From contig JAICLZ010000001.1 in NCBI GenBank assembly GCA_025929535.1, positions 1 through 64,000 of the forward strand: a DNA stretch of 64,000 nt, written 5' to 3'. A program made the translations under genes and the position numbers. Source of the DNA: Gemmatimonadaceae bacterium (GTDB taxonomy: Bacteria; Gemmatimonadota; Gemmatimonadetes; Gemmatimonadales; Gemmatimonadaceae). Positions 9,882-19,533 of the stretch are shown here, one piece after another. The notes under the pieces are model-generated. The model saw nothing but the letters and a program-made list of their open reading frames with translations, did not search any database and had not been told where the DNA came from. Each line of letters begins with the position of its first letter. Positions within the stretch are counted from its first letter, which is position 1.

Positions 9882-10963
9882 GCGCGCGCTTCTTCGTACC
9901 CGGGCCCACGGCGGTGCGCCCGGCGATTCTGCGAACGATGACGCATCCGATGATCGCGCATCGGAGTCCCGAAATGCGCGCGCTCCTCGCGCGCGTGTAC
10001 GCGGCGCTTCCGCCGCTCTTCGGCACGACGAATCCCGTGTACGTGGGCTCCGGTGCAGCGACCGGGATGATGGAGTCCGCCATACGATGCGGAGCGCGGA
10101 GCCGGGTGCTGTCGCTGGTGTCGGGCGCGTTCGGCGAGCGATTCGCGCGGATCGCGGAGTCCTGCGGGCGTCGCGTGACGCGCCTCGTGGCAGCGCCGGG
10201 CGACACCGTGAGCGCGGGCGCGCTGTCCGACGCGCTCGAGCACGGCGACTACGACGCCGTCACTGCGGTGCACGTCGAGACCTCCACGGGCGTGCGGGCG
10301 GATGCCGCATCGTACGGGCGGGCGCTCGCCGGCTGGGATGACGTGCTGCTGCTCGTCGACGCGGTCTCCTCGGTGGGCGGGGTGGAGGTCGGGATGGACG
10401 CCACGCGCATGGACATCGTGCTCTCGGCCTCGCAGAAGGCGCTCGCGCTGCCGCCGGGGCTCTCGTTGATCGCGTGCTCGCCACGGGCGATGGCCCGCGC
10501 GCGGGCGCTGCCCGACCGGGGGATGTATCTCGACGTCGTGCGGATGGACGAGTATTGGCGGCAGGGCGGCACGGCGGGCACCCCCGCGATTCCGCAGCTC
10601 TTTGCGCTCGATGCGCAGCTCGAGGCAATCGCGCGCGAGGGATTGGCGAAGCGATTCGCGAGACACCGGGCGATGGCGGCAGCGGTACACGAATGGGCGG
10701 GCAGCACGGCGACGCGCGAGCGCGGCATCGGGATGCTGGCGGGTGAGTCGGTGCGCGCCCCCACGGTGTCGTGCCTGACCGTGCGCGGCGATGCGCCGCG
10801 TCTGCTACAGCTGCTCCGCGAACGCGGCTTCGAAGTGGGCGCAGGCTACGGGGAGCTGGCGCCGGACACGATCCGCATCGGGCACATGGGCGACCACACG
10901 GTGCGCGAGGTGAGGCAGCTGCTCCACGCGCTGGACGATGCGCTGGACGAGCTGGCAGCTTGA
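9863..10963 (+). CDS. class V aminotransferase (alanine-glyoxylate / serine-type PLP enzyme)
   Basis: FFVPGPTAVRPAILRTM...HRSPEM...DAVSSVGGVEVGMDATRMDIVLSASQKAL; GTG start at 9863 overlaps the preceding gene. Confidence 0.88.
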   Translation: MRTDRVGARFFVPGPTAVRPAILRTMTHPMIAHRSPEMRALLARVYAALPPLFGTTNPVYVGSGAATGMMESAIRCGARSRVLSLVSGAFGERFARIAESCGRRVTRLVAAPGDTVSAGALSDALEHGDYDAVTAVHVETSTGVRADAASYGRALAGWDDVLLLVDAVSSVGGVEVGMDATRMDIVLSASQKALALPPGLSLIACSPRAMARARALPDRGMYLDVVRMDEYWRQGGTAGTPAIPQLFALDAQLEAIAREGLAKRFARHRAMAAAVHEWAGSTATRERGIGMLAGESVRAPTVSCLTVRGDAPRLLQLLRERGFEVGAGYGELAPDTIRIGHMGDHTVREVRQLLHALDDALDELAA

Positions 10964-11015
10964 GCATTGGCTGTGATGCGCCGTAGCTTCGGTTACCTCT
11001 GCCATCGGATCCCAC

Positions 11016-12221
11016 ATGCAGCGAAGCAGCAGCCTTTCTCTCCCTTTCCTGCTCGTGCTCGCATCCACTGCGCTCTCGCAGTCCGAGCCGCGTGCGCGCG
11101 ACCTCGGCGTGCCGTTCGAGGGGACGCCCGGGAAGTACAACGCGATCACCGATGTCGCGGGCGTCGAGGTGGGAGAGATCACGCTCATCAGCGGGAGCGG
11201 GAAGCGTGTGGTGGGCAAGGGCCCGGTGCGCACGGGCGTCACCGCGATCCTTCCGCGCGGGCACGCGCGCGGCGACACCGTGTTCGCCGGCTGGTTCACG
11301 CTCAACGGCAACGGCGAGATGACCGGCACCACGTGGGTGGACGAGTCGGGGATGCTCGAAGGGCCCGTGCTCATCACGAACACGTTCAGCGTCGGCACCG
11401 TGCGCGACGCGACGCTCGAATGGTCGATCACGCATGGACGCAACTACGACTACGAGCTCCCGGTCGTGGGTGAGACGCTGGACAACTCGCTCAACGATGT
11501 CGCCGGCTTTCATGTGACGAAGGAGAACGTCTTCGCTGCCCTGGACGGTGCGCGCGGCGGACCGGTGCCGGAGGGCAACGTGGGCGGCGGCACGGGGATG
11601 ATCTGCAGCGAGTTCAAAGGCGGCACCGGCACCGCATCACGGCAGCTCTCCGCCGCGAACGGCCGCTACACGGTTGGTGTGCTCGTGCAGTGCAACTACG
11701 GCATGCGGAAGCTGCTGCGCATAGCCGGCGTGCCCGTAGGGCAGGAGATCCCCGATCTCCTCCCGTGCTACGACACGCGCGACTCGCTTCCGCGCGGCGA
11801 GCGCTGGGGGCGCTGCGCGAATCCGCACGGGGCGACGAAGGACCAGGGCTCGATCATCATCGTCGTCGCGACGGATGCGCCGCTGCTGCCGCACCAGCTC
11901 AAGCGCATCGCGAAGCGCGCGTCGCTCGGGATTGCGCGAAACGGCGGCATCGGCGCCAACACTTCGGGCGACATCTTCATCGCGTTCTCCACCGCGAACG
12001 CCACCTTTCGCCCCGACTCCGTATCGCAAGTCTCGATGCTGTCGAACGACCTGATCTCCCCACTGTTCGAGGCGACCACGCAGGCCGTGGAAGAGGCGAT
12101 CGTCAACGCGCTCGTTGCCGCGCGGACCATGGAGGGTGCGGACAACCTGCGGGTGACGGCGCTGCCGCACGACCGCCTGCGCGCGGTGCTCGCAAAGTAC
12201 AACCGTCTCGCCAGGCCCTAG
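11016..12221 (+). CDS. P1 family peptidase (DmpA/BapA-type) with signal peptide
   Basis: GKYNAITDVAGVEVGEITLI...GVTAILPRG...GNVGGGTGMICSEFKGGTGTASR...ARNGGIGANTSGDIFIAFSTAN. Confidence 0.92.
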   Translation: MQRSSSLSLPFLLVLASTALSQSEPRARDLGVPFEGTPGKYNAITDVAGVEVGEITLISGSGKRVVGKGPVRTGVTAILPRGHARGDTVFAGWFTLNGNGEMTGTTWVDESGMLEGPVLITNTFSVGTVRDATLEWSITHGRNYDYELPVVGETLDNSLNDVAGFHVTKENVFAALDGARGGPVPEGNVGGGTGMICSEFKGGTGTASRQLSAANGRYTVGVLVQCNYGMRKLLRIAGVPVGQEIPDLLPCYDTRDSLPRGERWGRCANPHGATKDQGSIIIVVATDAPLLPHQLKRIAKRASLGIARNGGIGANTSGDIFIAFSTANATFRPDSVSQVSMLSNDLISPLFEATTQAVEEAIVNALVAARTMEGADNLRVTALPHDRLRAVLAKYNRLARP

Positions 12222-12776
12222 CTATCGCACGTCGGCGCGCTCGCCCAGGTACTCGACCAGAAGATCGCGCACACCATCCAGTCGTTCCGGCCACTGGATG
12301 GCGCGCTTGGGCAGATAGAACGCCGACTTTCGCGTCACGAAGAGAAAGAACTCGTTCGTCTCGCGCACCACGATCAGCTTCGCCCAGTTCAGCTCCACGA
12401 GAAAGCTCTCGCCCTCGATGCGCAGCCCCGCCGCATCCAGCGTGTAGCTGCGCTCCTGATGCGTGCTCGGGTCATCGTCGAGCTGACGCTTCACCGCGCG
12501 TCGCATCGCCAGCGGGCGGGTGGCGGCGTAGATCCCCACGGCCAGCAACGGAACGGCGAACACCCACAGATACGCGATCGGCACGTGACGTGTCTCGCGC
12601 CAGCGCCGTCCGATCACCGCGATCGCGGTCAGCGCGAAGAGGCCGAGCGCGACGAGCCGGAGTTCCCGCCAGATGCGTCGCTCCTGCCGCGCGTGCTCGC
12701 TCCGGAGGGTGCGTATGGCGCGATAGTGCTCGTCAGACTGCACCCGCCAGCGCAGGATGGACGACGGGCGGGCCAT
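12222..12776 (-). CDS. YcxB-like two-TM protein
   Basis: Two TM helices then ERSYTLDAAGLRIEGESFLVELNWAKLIVVRETNEFFLFVTRKSAFYLPKRA, the YcxB C-terminal pattern; start at 12776. Confidence 0.65.
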   Translation of the reverse strand: MARPSSILRWRVQSDEHYRAIRTLRSEHARQERRIWRELRLVALGLFALTAIAVIGRRWRETRHVPIAYLWVFAVPLLAVGIYAATRPLAMRRAVKRQLDDDPSTHQERSYTLDAAGLRIEGESFLVELNWAKLIVVRETNEFFLFVTRKSAFYLPKRAIQWPERLDGVRDLLVEYLGERADVR

Positions 12777-12780
12777 GCGC

Positions 12781-14136
12781 TCAGCCCTCGCCCACGCGAA
12801 ACGCCGACACACGTGCCTGCAGCGCCTGCGACGCGCCAGCCAGCGCCGCCGATGCCGCGGCAATCTCCTGGGCTCCGGCGCTCTGCTGCTCGGACCCCGC
12901 CGCCACCTGCTGCATTGCCGACGCGAACGACTCCGTTCCTCGTGCAAGCTCGGCCAGCCGCGCGTTGTTGCCCGCGAGGAGCGCCCCCGATTCCGCGGCT
13001 GCGTCGCCGATAGTGCGCAGCCACTGAACGCTTTCGTCGAGTGCACGCTCGATTCCCGCAAAGCTGCCGTGCGCCTCACGCTGCGCCCGCTGCACGATGC
13101 CGAGCGTGGTCACGGTCTCGCGACTGCTCTCGCGCGCGTCGTCCGCCCGCTCCAGCACAAGCTCCACGGCCGTCGCCGTGCGCTCCGCCGCTTCCGAGGC
13201 AGTGGTGGCGAGCGCACGCAGCTCGGATGCGACGACCCCGAAGCCCTCGCCATGCTCGCCCGCGCGTGCGGCTTCCATCGATGCGTTCAGCGAGAGCAGC
13301 TTCGCGCGACGCGCGATCCGTCGCACGAGCGTGACGAACGACCCGATCTCGTGCGCCGCTTGACTCACCGCCTCGGCCGACGTCGCGCTCGATTCCGCAA
13401 CGGTCGCGAGCGTCGACACTGCGCTGCTGCTGTCGTCGAGTCGCGCCCGGCTGTTCCGCGCCAGCTCGGCCAGCGAGTCGTTGCGAGCAACGCCATCGCG
13501 CGCGCCCGCATCGAGACGCGCGGAAACGCCGAGGAGCGTGTGGGAGTCGGCAGCGGTGAGCGTGATCGCCGAAGACATGCGCGATGCTTCCTGGCTGAGC
13601 TCACCCGCCGTGCGAGCGAACTCCGAGGCCGTGGCCGACATCTGCTCCGTGCCGGCGGTGATCTGCGCGGACATCGTCGCCGTCTCGTCGGAGGAGGAGC
13701 GCATCGCGTGCACGAGTCGCCGCAGCGCGCCGATCATCTCGTCGAGTGCGCGATTGAGGCGATGCACCTGCTCACCGTCCCTGGACGCATCGAACGCGAC
13801 CGTGAGATCGCCCGCCGCTGCACGCTCGGCGGTGTGCGCGAGCATGATGACCGGATCGATGGCGCGGCGCGCGATCATTGCCGAAACGGAGAGCATCGAG
13901 AGCACGATGATGGCGCCGAGTCCGGCCCCCGTGCCGATGATGTCGCGGTGCGCCCCCGCGCGCACATCCGGGAGTGCCGTGAGAGTCGAGTCCGCAAAGT
14001 GCCACGCCGCGACCGAGACGAGCACGATGGCGACGAGCGCAGGCCCACTCGCCACGAGCGCGGCGCGCCACGGCACGTCGCGCAGCAACGTCTCCTTCGG
14101 CTTGTCCAGCATGTGGGGAACGCTAGATTTCATCAT
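12781..14136 (-). CDS. methyl-accepting chemotaxis-type transducer (HAMP + MCP signalling domain)
   Basis: Two closely spaced TMs, HAMP-like linker, LLSLNASMEAARAGEHGEGFGVVASELRALA; ATG at 14136 or 14112. Confidence 0.88.
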   Translation of the reverse strand: MMKSSVPHMLDKPKETLLRDVPWRAALVASGPALVAIVLVSVAAWHFADSTLTALPDVRAGAHRDIIGTGAGLGAIIVLSMLSVSAMIARRAIDPVIMLAHTAERAAAGDLTVAFDASRDGEQVHRLNRALDEMIGALRRLVHAMRSSSDETATMSAQITAGTEQMSATASEFARTAGELSQEASRMSSAITLTAADSHTLLGVSARLDAGARDGVARNDSLAELARNSRARLDDSSSAVSTLATVAESSATSAEAVSQAAHEIGSFVTLVRRIARRAKLLSLNASMEAARAGEHGEGFGVVASELRALATTASEAAERTATAVELVLERADDARESSRETVTTLGIVQRAQREAHGSFAGIERALDESVQWLRTIGDAAAESGALLAGNNARLAELARGTESFASAMQQVAAGSEQQSAGAQEIAAASAALAGASQALQARVSAFRVGEG

Positions 14137-14182
14137 TGCCCCGCCGCTCCCGTGGGGAGCCGGCATCCAATTCCACAACACC

Positions 14183-16627
14183 GTGTCTATTCCGCATCCG
14201 GTCCCCGACGAGGGGACGAGCTACGATCCGATACCCGTCGAGCTCAAATGGCAGCGCCGCTGGCAGGAGCGCCGCACCAACGAGCCCGATCTGAAGGCGG
14301 CGACATCCCCGTTCTATCAGCTGATGATGTTTCCGTACCCGTCGGCCGAAGGGCTGCACGTCGGCAACGTCTTCGCGTTCACTGGCGCCGACATCCATGG
14401 ACGATTTCAGCGCCTGCAGGGGAACAGCGTCTTCGAGCCCATGGGCTTCGACGCCTTTGGCATCCACTCCGAGAACTATGCGCTGAAGACGGGCGGGCAC
14501 CCGATGCGGCTCATTCCGCAGAACATCGAGAACTTCCGCCGCCAGCTGCGCCGCGTGGGCCTCATGGTGGACTGGAAGCACGAGCTGTCGACCACGGACC
14601 CGACGTATTACAAGTGGACGCAGTGGATCTTCCTGCAGCTGTTCAAGAAAGGGCTCGCGTACAAGAAGACGGCGGCCGTCAACTGGTGCCCGAACGACAA
14701 GACCGTGCTCGCCAACGAGCAGGTCGAGAACGGGCTGTGCGAGCGCTGCGGTGCGCGCGTCGAGCAGCGCCTGCTCGAGCAGTGGTTCTTCCGGATCACG
14801 GACTATGCCGAGCGTCTGCTGCACAATCTCGAGTGGATCGACTGGTCGGAGTCCACGAAGAGCGCGCAGCGCAACTGGCTTGGCCGCTCCGAGGGCGCGG
14901 AGATCTCGTTCGCGATCGCCGGGAGTGACGCGCTGCCGATCGTCGTCTTCACGACGCGCCCCGACACGATCTTCGGCGCGACGTATCTCGTGCTCGCGCC
15001 CGAGCATCCGCAGGTTGGTGCGCTCACGACGGCCGAGCGGCGCGCCGAGATCGAGGCGTATCGCGAGCGGACGTCGCGCCAGGATGTCGTGTCGCGCAGG
15101 ATGGGGGAGAGCGCCGAGAAAACGGGAGCGTTCACCGGAGCGTACGCGCTCAATCCGGCGACGGGCGAGCGCATTCCCATCTGGATCGCAGACTACGTGC
15201 TGATGGAATACGGCACGGGCGCGATCATGGCGGTGCCGGGGCACGACGAGCGCGACTTTGCGTTCGCGAAGATCCACGGCTTGCCGATCGTTCGCGTCGT
15301 CGCGCCGGACGGGATCGATGCGCACGTGCCGCTCGCCGAGGCCTACACGGGCGACGGCCGGCTCGTGAGCTCGGGGGTGTTCGACGGTGTGCCGGCCGCG
15401 GAGGCGAAGTCGCGCGTCACCGCCTGGCTGGTGGGGCTCGCGGCCGCCAGGCCTGTCGTGAACTTCCGGCTCCACGACTGGACGATCTCGCGCCAGCGCT
15501 ACTGGGGGCCGCCGATTCCGATCATCTACTGCGATGCCTGTGGCGCGCAGCCCGTGCCCGAGGATCAGCTGCCGGTGATGCTCCCCGAGATCCAGGACTT
15601 TCGCCCGGACGACACGGGGATCTCGCCGCTTGCGCGGCACGAGGAGTGGTATCGCGTGTCGTGCCCGAAGTGCGGAAAGGCGGCGGTGCGCGAGACGGAT
15701 GTGTCGGACACCTTCCTCGACAGCGCGTGGTACTTCCTGCGCTATCCGAGCGCGAATCTGAACGATGTGCCCTTCGATCCGGAGATCACGCGCAAGTGGC
15801 TGCCGGTGAGCTCGTACATCGGCGGCAACGAGCACGCGGTGCTGCACCTGCTGTACTCGCGCTTCATCACGATGGTGCTTCACGACATGGGGTATCTGAG
15901 CTTCGAGGAGCCGTACACCCGCTTCCGCGCGCACGGACTGATCATCCGCGAGGGCGCGAAGATGTCGAAGACGAAGGGCAACGTCGTCAACCCCGATCAC
16001 TACATCGAGCGCTGGGGCGCGGACACCTTCCGCACCTACCTCATGTTCCTCGGCCCATTCGAGGAGGGCGGCGACTTTCGCGATGCAGGGATCAGCGGCG
16101 TCAAGCGCTTCCTCGACCGGCTGTGGAAGACGGCGCACGACGCGCACGAGAACGGCGAGCCCGACACCGCGGTGATGCGCAAGCTGCACCAGACCATCCG
16201 CAAGGTCGGCGAGGACACCTCACGCCTGAGCTACAACACCGCGATCGCGTCCATGATGGAGTACATGAACGTGCTCCGCGCATCGGAGCGGGTGGCGCAT
16301 CGCGCCGAGGCGGAGCCGCTCGTCCAGCTCGTGGCCCCGTTCGCGCCCCACATCGCGGAAGAGCTGTGGGAGCACTTCGGCCACGAGCGCGGGGTGTTCG
16401 AGTCGCGCTGGCCGAGCTGCGACCCGGCGCTCGCGACCGTGGACGAGATCGAGCTCGTGGTGCAGGTGAACGGCAAGGTGCGCGGCAAGATTCGCGTCGC
16501 GCGCGACATCGCGGAGGAGTCGGCCGTCTCGCTTGCACGCGCAGACGCAGGCATAGCGCGCTTCCTCAACGGGGAGCCGAAAAAGATCATCTTCGTGCCG
16601 GGCCGGCTGCTCAACATCGTGGTGTAG
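14183..16627 (+). CDS. leuS: leucyl-tRNA synthetase
   Basis: FPYPSAEGLHVGN (HIGH-like), editing domain, GAKMSKTKGNVVNP (KMSKS-like), C-terminal VQVNGKVRGKI; GTG start at 14183. Confidence 0.97.
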   Translation: MSIPHPVPDEGTSYDPIPVELKWQRRWQERRTNEPDLKAATSPFYQLMMFPYPSAEGLHVGNVFAFTGADIHGRFQRLQGNSVFEPMGFDAFGIHSENYALKTGGHPMRLIPQNIENFRRQLRRVGLMVDWKHELSTTDPTYYKWTQWIFLQLFKKGLAYKKTAAVNWCPNDKTVLANEQVENGLCERCGARVEQRLLEQWFFRITDYAERLLHNLEWIDWSESTKSAQRNWLGRSEGAEISFAIAGSDALPIVVFTTRPDTIFGATYLVLAPEHPQVGALTTAERRAEIEAYRERTSRQDVVSRRMGESAEKTGAFTGAYALNPATGERIPIWIADYVLMEYGTGAIMAVPGHDERDFAFAKIHGLPIVRVVAPDGIDAHVPLAEAYTGDGRLVSSGVFDGVPAAEAKSRVTAWLVGLAAARPVVNFRLHDWTISRQRYWGPPIPIIYCDACGAQPVPEDQLPVMLPEIQDFRPDDTGISPLARHEEWYRVSCPKCGKAAVRETDVSDTFLDSAWYFLRYPSANLNDVPFDPEITRKWLPVSSYIGGNEHAVLHLLYSRFITMVLHDMGYLSFEEPYTRFRAHGLIIREGAKMSKTKGNVVNPDHYIERWGADTFRTYLMFLGPFEEGGDFRDAGISGVKRFLDRLWKTAHDAHENGEPDTAVMRKLHQTIRKVGEDTSRLSYNTAIASMMEYMNVLRASERVAHRAEAEPLVQLVAPFAPHIAEELWEHFGHERGVFESRWPSCDPALATVDEIELVVQVNGKVRGKIRVARDIAEESAVSLARADAGIARFLNGEPKKIIFVPGRLLNIVV

Positions 16628-16667
16628 TCATCCGCGCGCGATACGGAGCATCCAGCGCCCACCGTGC

Positions 16668-18236
16668 CTACTTCGCCGCCGTCACCATCACGCGTTTCAG
16701 CACCCGACCCGGCCGCGCGTCCGTGGTGTGCTCGTGCTCGTATACCGACGCGCCGTTCACCCACACGCGGCGAATGCCCGTGCTCACCAGGTGCGGCTCC
16801 TTGGGCGTGGCGCGATCAATGATCGTCTGCGGATCGAAGAGCACGAGGTCGGCGTAGCTCCCGACCGTGATCTGCCCGCGATCCTTGATCCCGACGTTCG
16901 CCGCCGCGAGCGAGGTCGCCTTCCGGATCGCCTCCTCGAGCGGCATCACGTGCTGGTCGCGCACGTACCGGCCCATGATGCGCGTGAACGTACCGTAGCC
17001 GCGCGGGTGCGTGCCATCGAGCTCGCCGTCCGTGCAGAAGTCCGCGTACGGCCACGCCAGCAGCTTCGCGACGTCGCCTTCCTCCATGCTCGTCGCGATG
17101 ATCGAGTTGTCCGAGTGCGCCGTGTCGCCGCTCGCCTCCGCGGCCTCCGATGCCTTCAGCAGCTCGATCAGCGCCGTCGTGTCGTCGATGCTCATGCTCT
17201 GCGCGACCTCGTGAAGCGTCTTCCCGTTGTACTCGGGCTTTGGCCCATAGCTCGCGAGAATCAGTCCGTCGGCCGGCACCACCTGGTCGAGCGCGAATGC
17301 GGCCGACTTGCGATTGTCGAAGTCGCGATGCGGAAAGAGCACCGACATCCCGGAGTGCCAGTACGTGTAGGGATAGATGTCCGCCGTCAGCTGCACGCCG
17401 CTCGCCCGCGCGCGATCGAGCACGTGGATCAGGCTGTCGCCCAATCCCCACGACGCCTTCATCGCGAGCTTGATGTGCGACACCTGCACGGGCATGTGGT
17501 TCTCGCGTCCGATGGTGATGAGCTCGTCGAGCGCCTTCCAGAACGCGAAGTCCTCGCTCCGCATGTGGCTGATGTAGCGGCCACCCATCGAGCCCGCCGT
17601 CTTCGCGAGCGCGAGCACCTCGCTCGGGTCCGAGTAGATGCCCGGATCGTATTCGAGCCCGCTCGAGAAGCCCAGCGCACCGGCGCGCATCTCCTGCTCG
17701 ACCAGCGCCTGCATCTTCAGCACTTCCGCCGGTGTCGCGACGCGCTTGTAGTCCTTGCCGAGCACGAGATCGCGAACGGTGCCGTGCCCGACGTACGACG
17801 CGACGTTGATCGTTGCCGGATCGCGCTGCACGTGCGCGAAGAAGTCGGCGAGCGGATACTCGGAGCCTCCATCCTGACCCACGACCACCGTCGTGATGCC
17901 CTGGCTCACGGCCGCGAGCGCGTCGCGATGCTCGAACAGCGCGCCATCAGCGTGGCTGTGCGTGTCGATGAAGCCCGGCGCGAGCACGAGTCCCGTGCCG
18001 ATCACCACCGTCTCGCCCTGCCGCTGGTGCAGGTCGTTGCCGATGTCCGCAATGCGATCGCCGATCACGCGCACGCTCGTGACGCGGCCCGGCGCGCCGG
18101 TGCCGTCGATCACGCGAGCGCCGACGATCAACACGTCCTTCGCGGTCGCGTCGGGAGTCGGCCCCGCCGACGGCTTTCCACAAGCCGCAGCGAGCACGAG
18201 TACGGCGAGCGAGACGGTGCGGGCTGACCGGATCAT
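16668..18236 (-). CDS. N-acyl-D-amino-acid deacylase-family amidohydrolase, lipoprotein-like
   Basis: GFIDTHSHADGALFEHRDALAAVSQGITTVVVGQDG...HMRSEDFAFWKALDELI...QVSHIKLAMK; Cys at the end of the signal region. Confidence 0.9.
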   Translation of the reverse strand: MIRSARTVSLAVLVLAAACGKPSAGPTPDATAKDVLIVGARVIDGTGAPGRVTSVRVIGDRIADIGNDLHQRQGETVVIGTGLVLAPGFIDTHSHADGALFEHRDALAAVSQGITTVVVGQDGGSEYPLADFFAHVQRDPATINVASYVGHGTVRDLVLGKDYKRVATPAEVLKMQALVEQEMRAGALGFSSGLEYDPGIYSDPSEVLALAKTAGSMGGRYISHMRSEDFAFWKALDELITIGRENHMPVQVSHIKLAMKASWGLGDSLIHVLDRARASGVQLTADIYPYTYWHSGMSVLFPHRDFDNRKSAAFALDQVVPADGLILASYGPKPEYNGKTLHEVAQSMSIDDTTALIELLKASEAAEASGDTAHSDNSIIATSMEEGDVAKLLAWPYADFCTDGELDGTHPRGYGTFTRIMGRYVRDQHVMPLEEAIRKATSLAAANVGIKDRGQITVGSYADLVLFDPQTIIDRATPKEPHLVSTGIRRVWVNGASVYEHEHTTDARPGRVLKRVMVTAAK

Positions 18237-18294
18237 GTAATTCTCGGGTTCGGGTGAAACGATCGGGACGGAGAACGTAGCACGCGGACCGGTG

Positions 18295-19431
18295 TTACAG
18301 CAGGCTCGCCACCCACTGTCCCACGTAGTAGCCGACGACGGCGACGCCGAGTCCGACGATGAACATGTCGAGCCCCGAGCGGAAGACGCCGCGCCCCGTG
18401 AAGATCGAGCGCGCCGCGCCGACGAGGAAGTGCGATGCCATGGCGAGTGTGAACGAGGTGATCATCGCGGCCGTGCCGGTGAGAAAGAAGAACGGGAACA
18501 CCGGAATCAGCGCGCCGATCGCCGTCGCGAATCCCGTGAGCCACGCCTCGCGCATCGGCGACGTATGCGCGTCCCCGATCTTGAGCTCCTCCTGCACCTG
18601 CTCCTCGAGCATGCGCTGCGGATCGGCCATGACCTCGGTCGCGAGCGCGTGCGCCGCATCGCGATGCATTCCCTTCGCCTCGTAGATGAGCGCGAGCTCG
18701 TCGCGCTCGACCTCCGGCATCAGCTCGATCTCCGTGCGCTCCATCGAGATCTCGTTCTGATAGACCTCCTGCTCGCTCTTCGCGGCGAGATAGCCACTCG
18801 AGCCCATCGACAGCGCATCGGCAATGAGTCCGGCCACGCCGGCGAGAACGATGGTCTGGTGCGCGGCCACCGCGCTCGCACCGATCATTCCTGCGACGAG
18901 GCCGAAGTTCGCCGTCAGCCCGTCGTTGAAACCGTAGACCACGTTGCGCAGGAAGCCGCCGCTCTCGGTGCGGTGCCACGGCTCGATTCCTCTCCCCGAG
19001 ATCTCGCCGAGCGTGCTCGCGTGCTCGGCGGACTCGCGCGCGAGCAGCAGCGCCTCGCCGCGTCCCGCGACTCCCTCCGGCGTGGCGCGATGCATGGTGA
19101 GATATCCGCGCACCTCGCGCCCCTCCTCCGCGAGGAGCATCGGAAGGAGCAGCTTGGGCCCGAACCATTTGCCGAGCAGGGCGAAGAGCCGCGCGCGGCC
19201 GCTGGGCTTGAATCGCTTTGGCGGACGCCCGCCCTCCGTGAGCAGCTTCCCCCAGATCTCGAGGTGCCGGTCCTCGACCTCCGCCAGACGCCGATACACA
19301 TCGCTCTTCGCCGCATCCTCCTCGGCCCCGGCGAGGATGCGATAGAGGAAGGCGGCGTCGGCCTCGTCTTGCCAGTGATGCTCGAAGGTATCGAGATCGG
19401 GCGCGCGTCTGCCCGTGTTCGTAGCTGTCAT
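18295..19431 (-). CDS. ferritin-like domain fused to VIT1/CCC1 membrane domain (MbfA-like)
   Basis: N-terminal HHWQDEADAAFLYRILAGAEEDAA...EVEDRHLEIW; C-terminal VVYGFNDGLTANFGLVAGMIGA...SMGSSGYLAAKSE. Confidence 0.88.
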   Translation of the reverse strand: MTATNTGRRAPDLDTFEHHWQDEADAAFLYRILAGAEEDAAKSDVYRRLAEVEDRHLEIWGKLLTEGGRPPKRFKPSGRARLFALLGKWFGPKLLLPMLLAEEGREVRGYLTMHRATPEGVAGRGEALLLARESAEHASTLGEISGRGIEPWHRTESGGFLRNVVYGFNDGLTANFGLVAGMIGASAVAAHQTIVLAGVAGLIADALSMGSSGYLAAKSEQEVYQNEISMERTEIELMPEVERDELALIYEAKGMHRDAAHALATEVMADPQRMLEEQVQEELKIGDAHTSPMREAWLTGFATAIGALIPVFPFFFLTGTAAMITSFTLAMASHFLVGAARSIFTGRGVFRSGLDMFIVGLGVAVVGYYVGQWVASLL

Positions 19432-19533
19432 GCGAGGTCGGTGAAGGCGGAGAATGACGCGCAGCGGGAAACGACGGCGCTCCGGGAAATTTAGCAAGAC
19501 CTCGAGCAGCGGGAGCGACCGGCAGTTGGCCCG

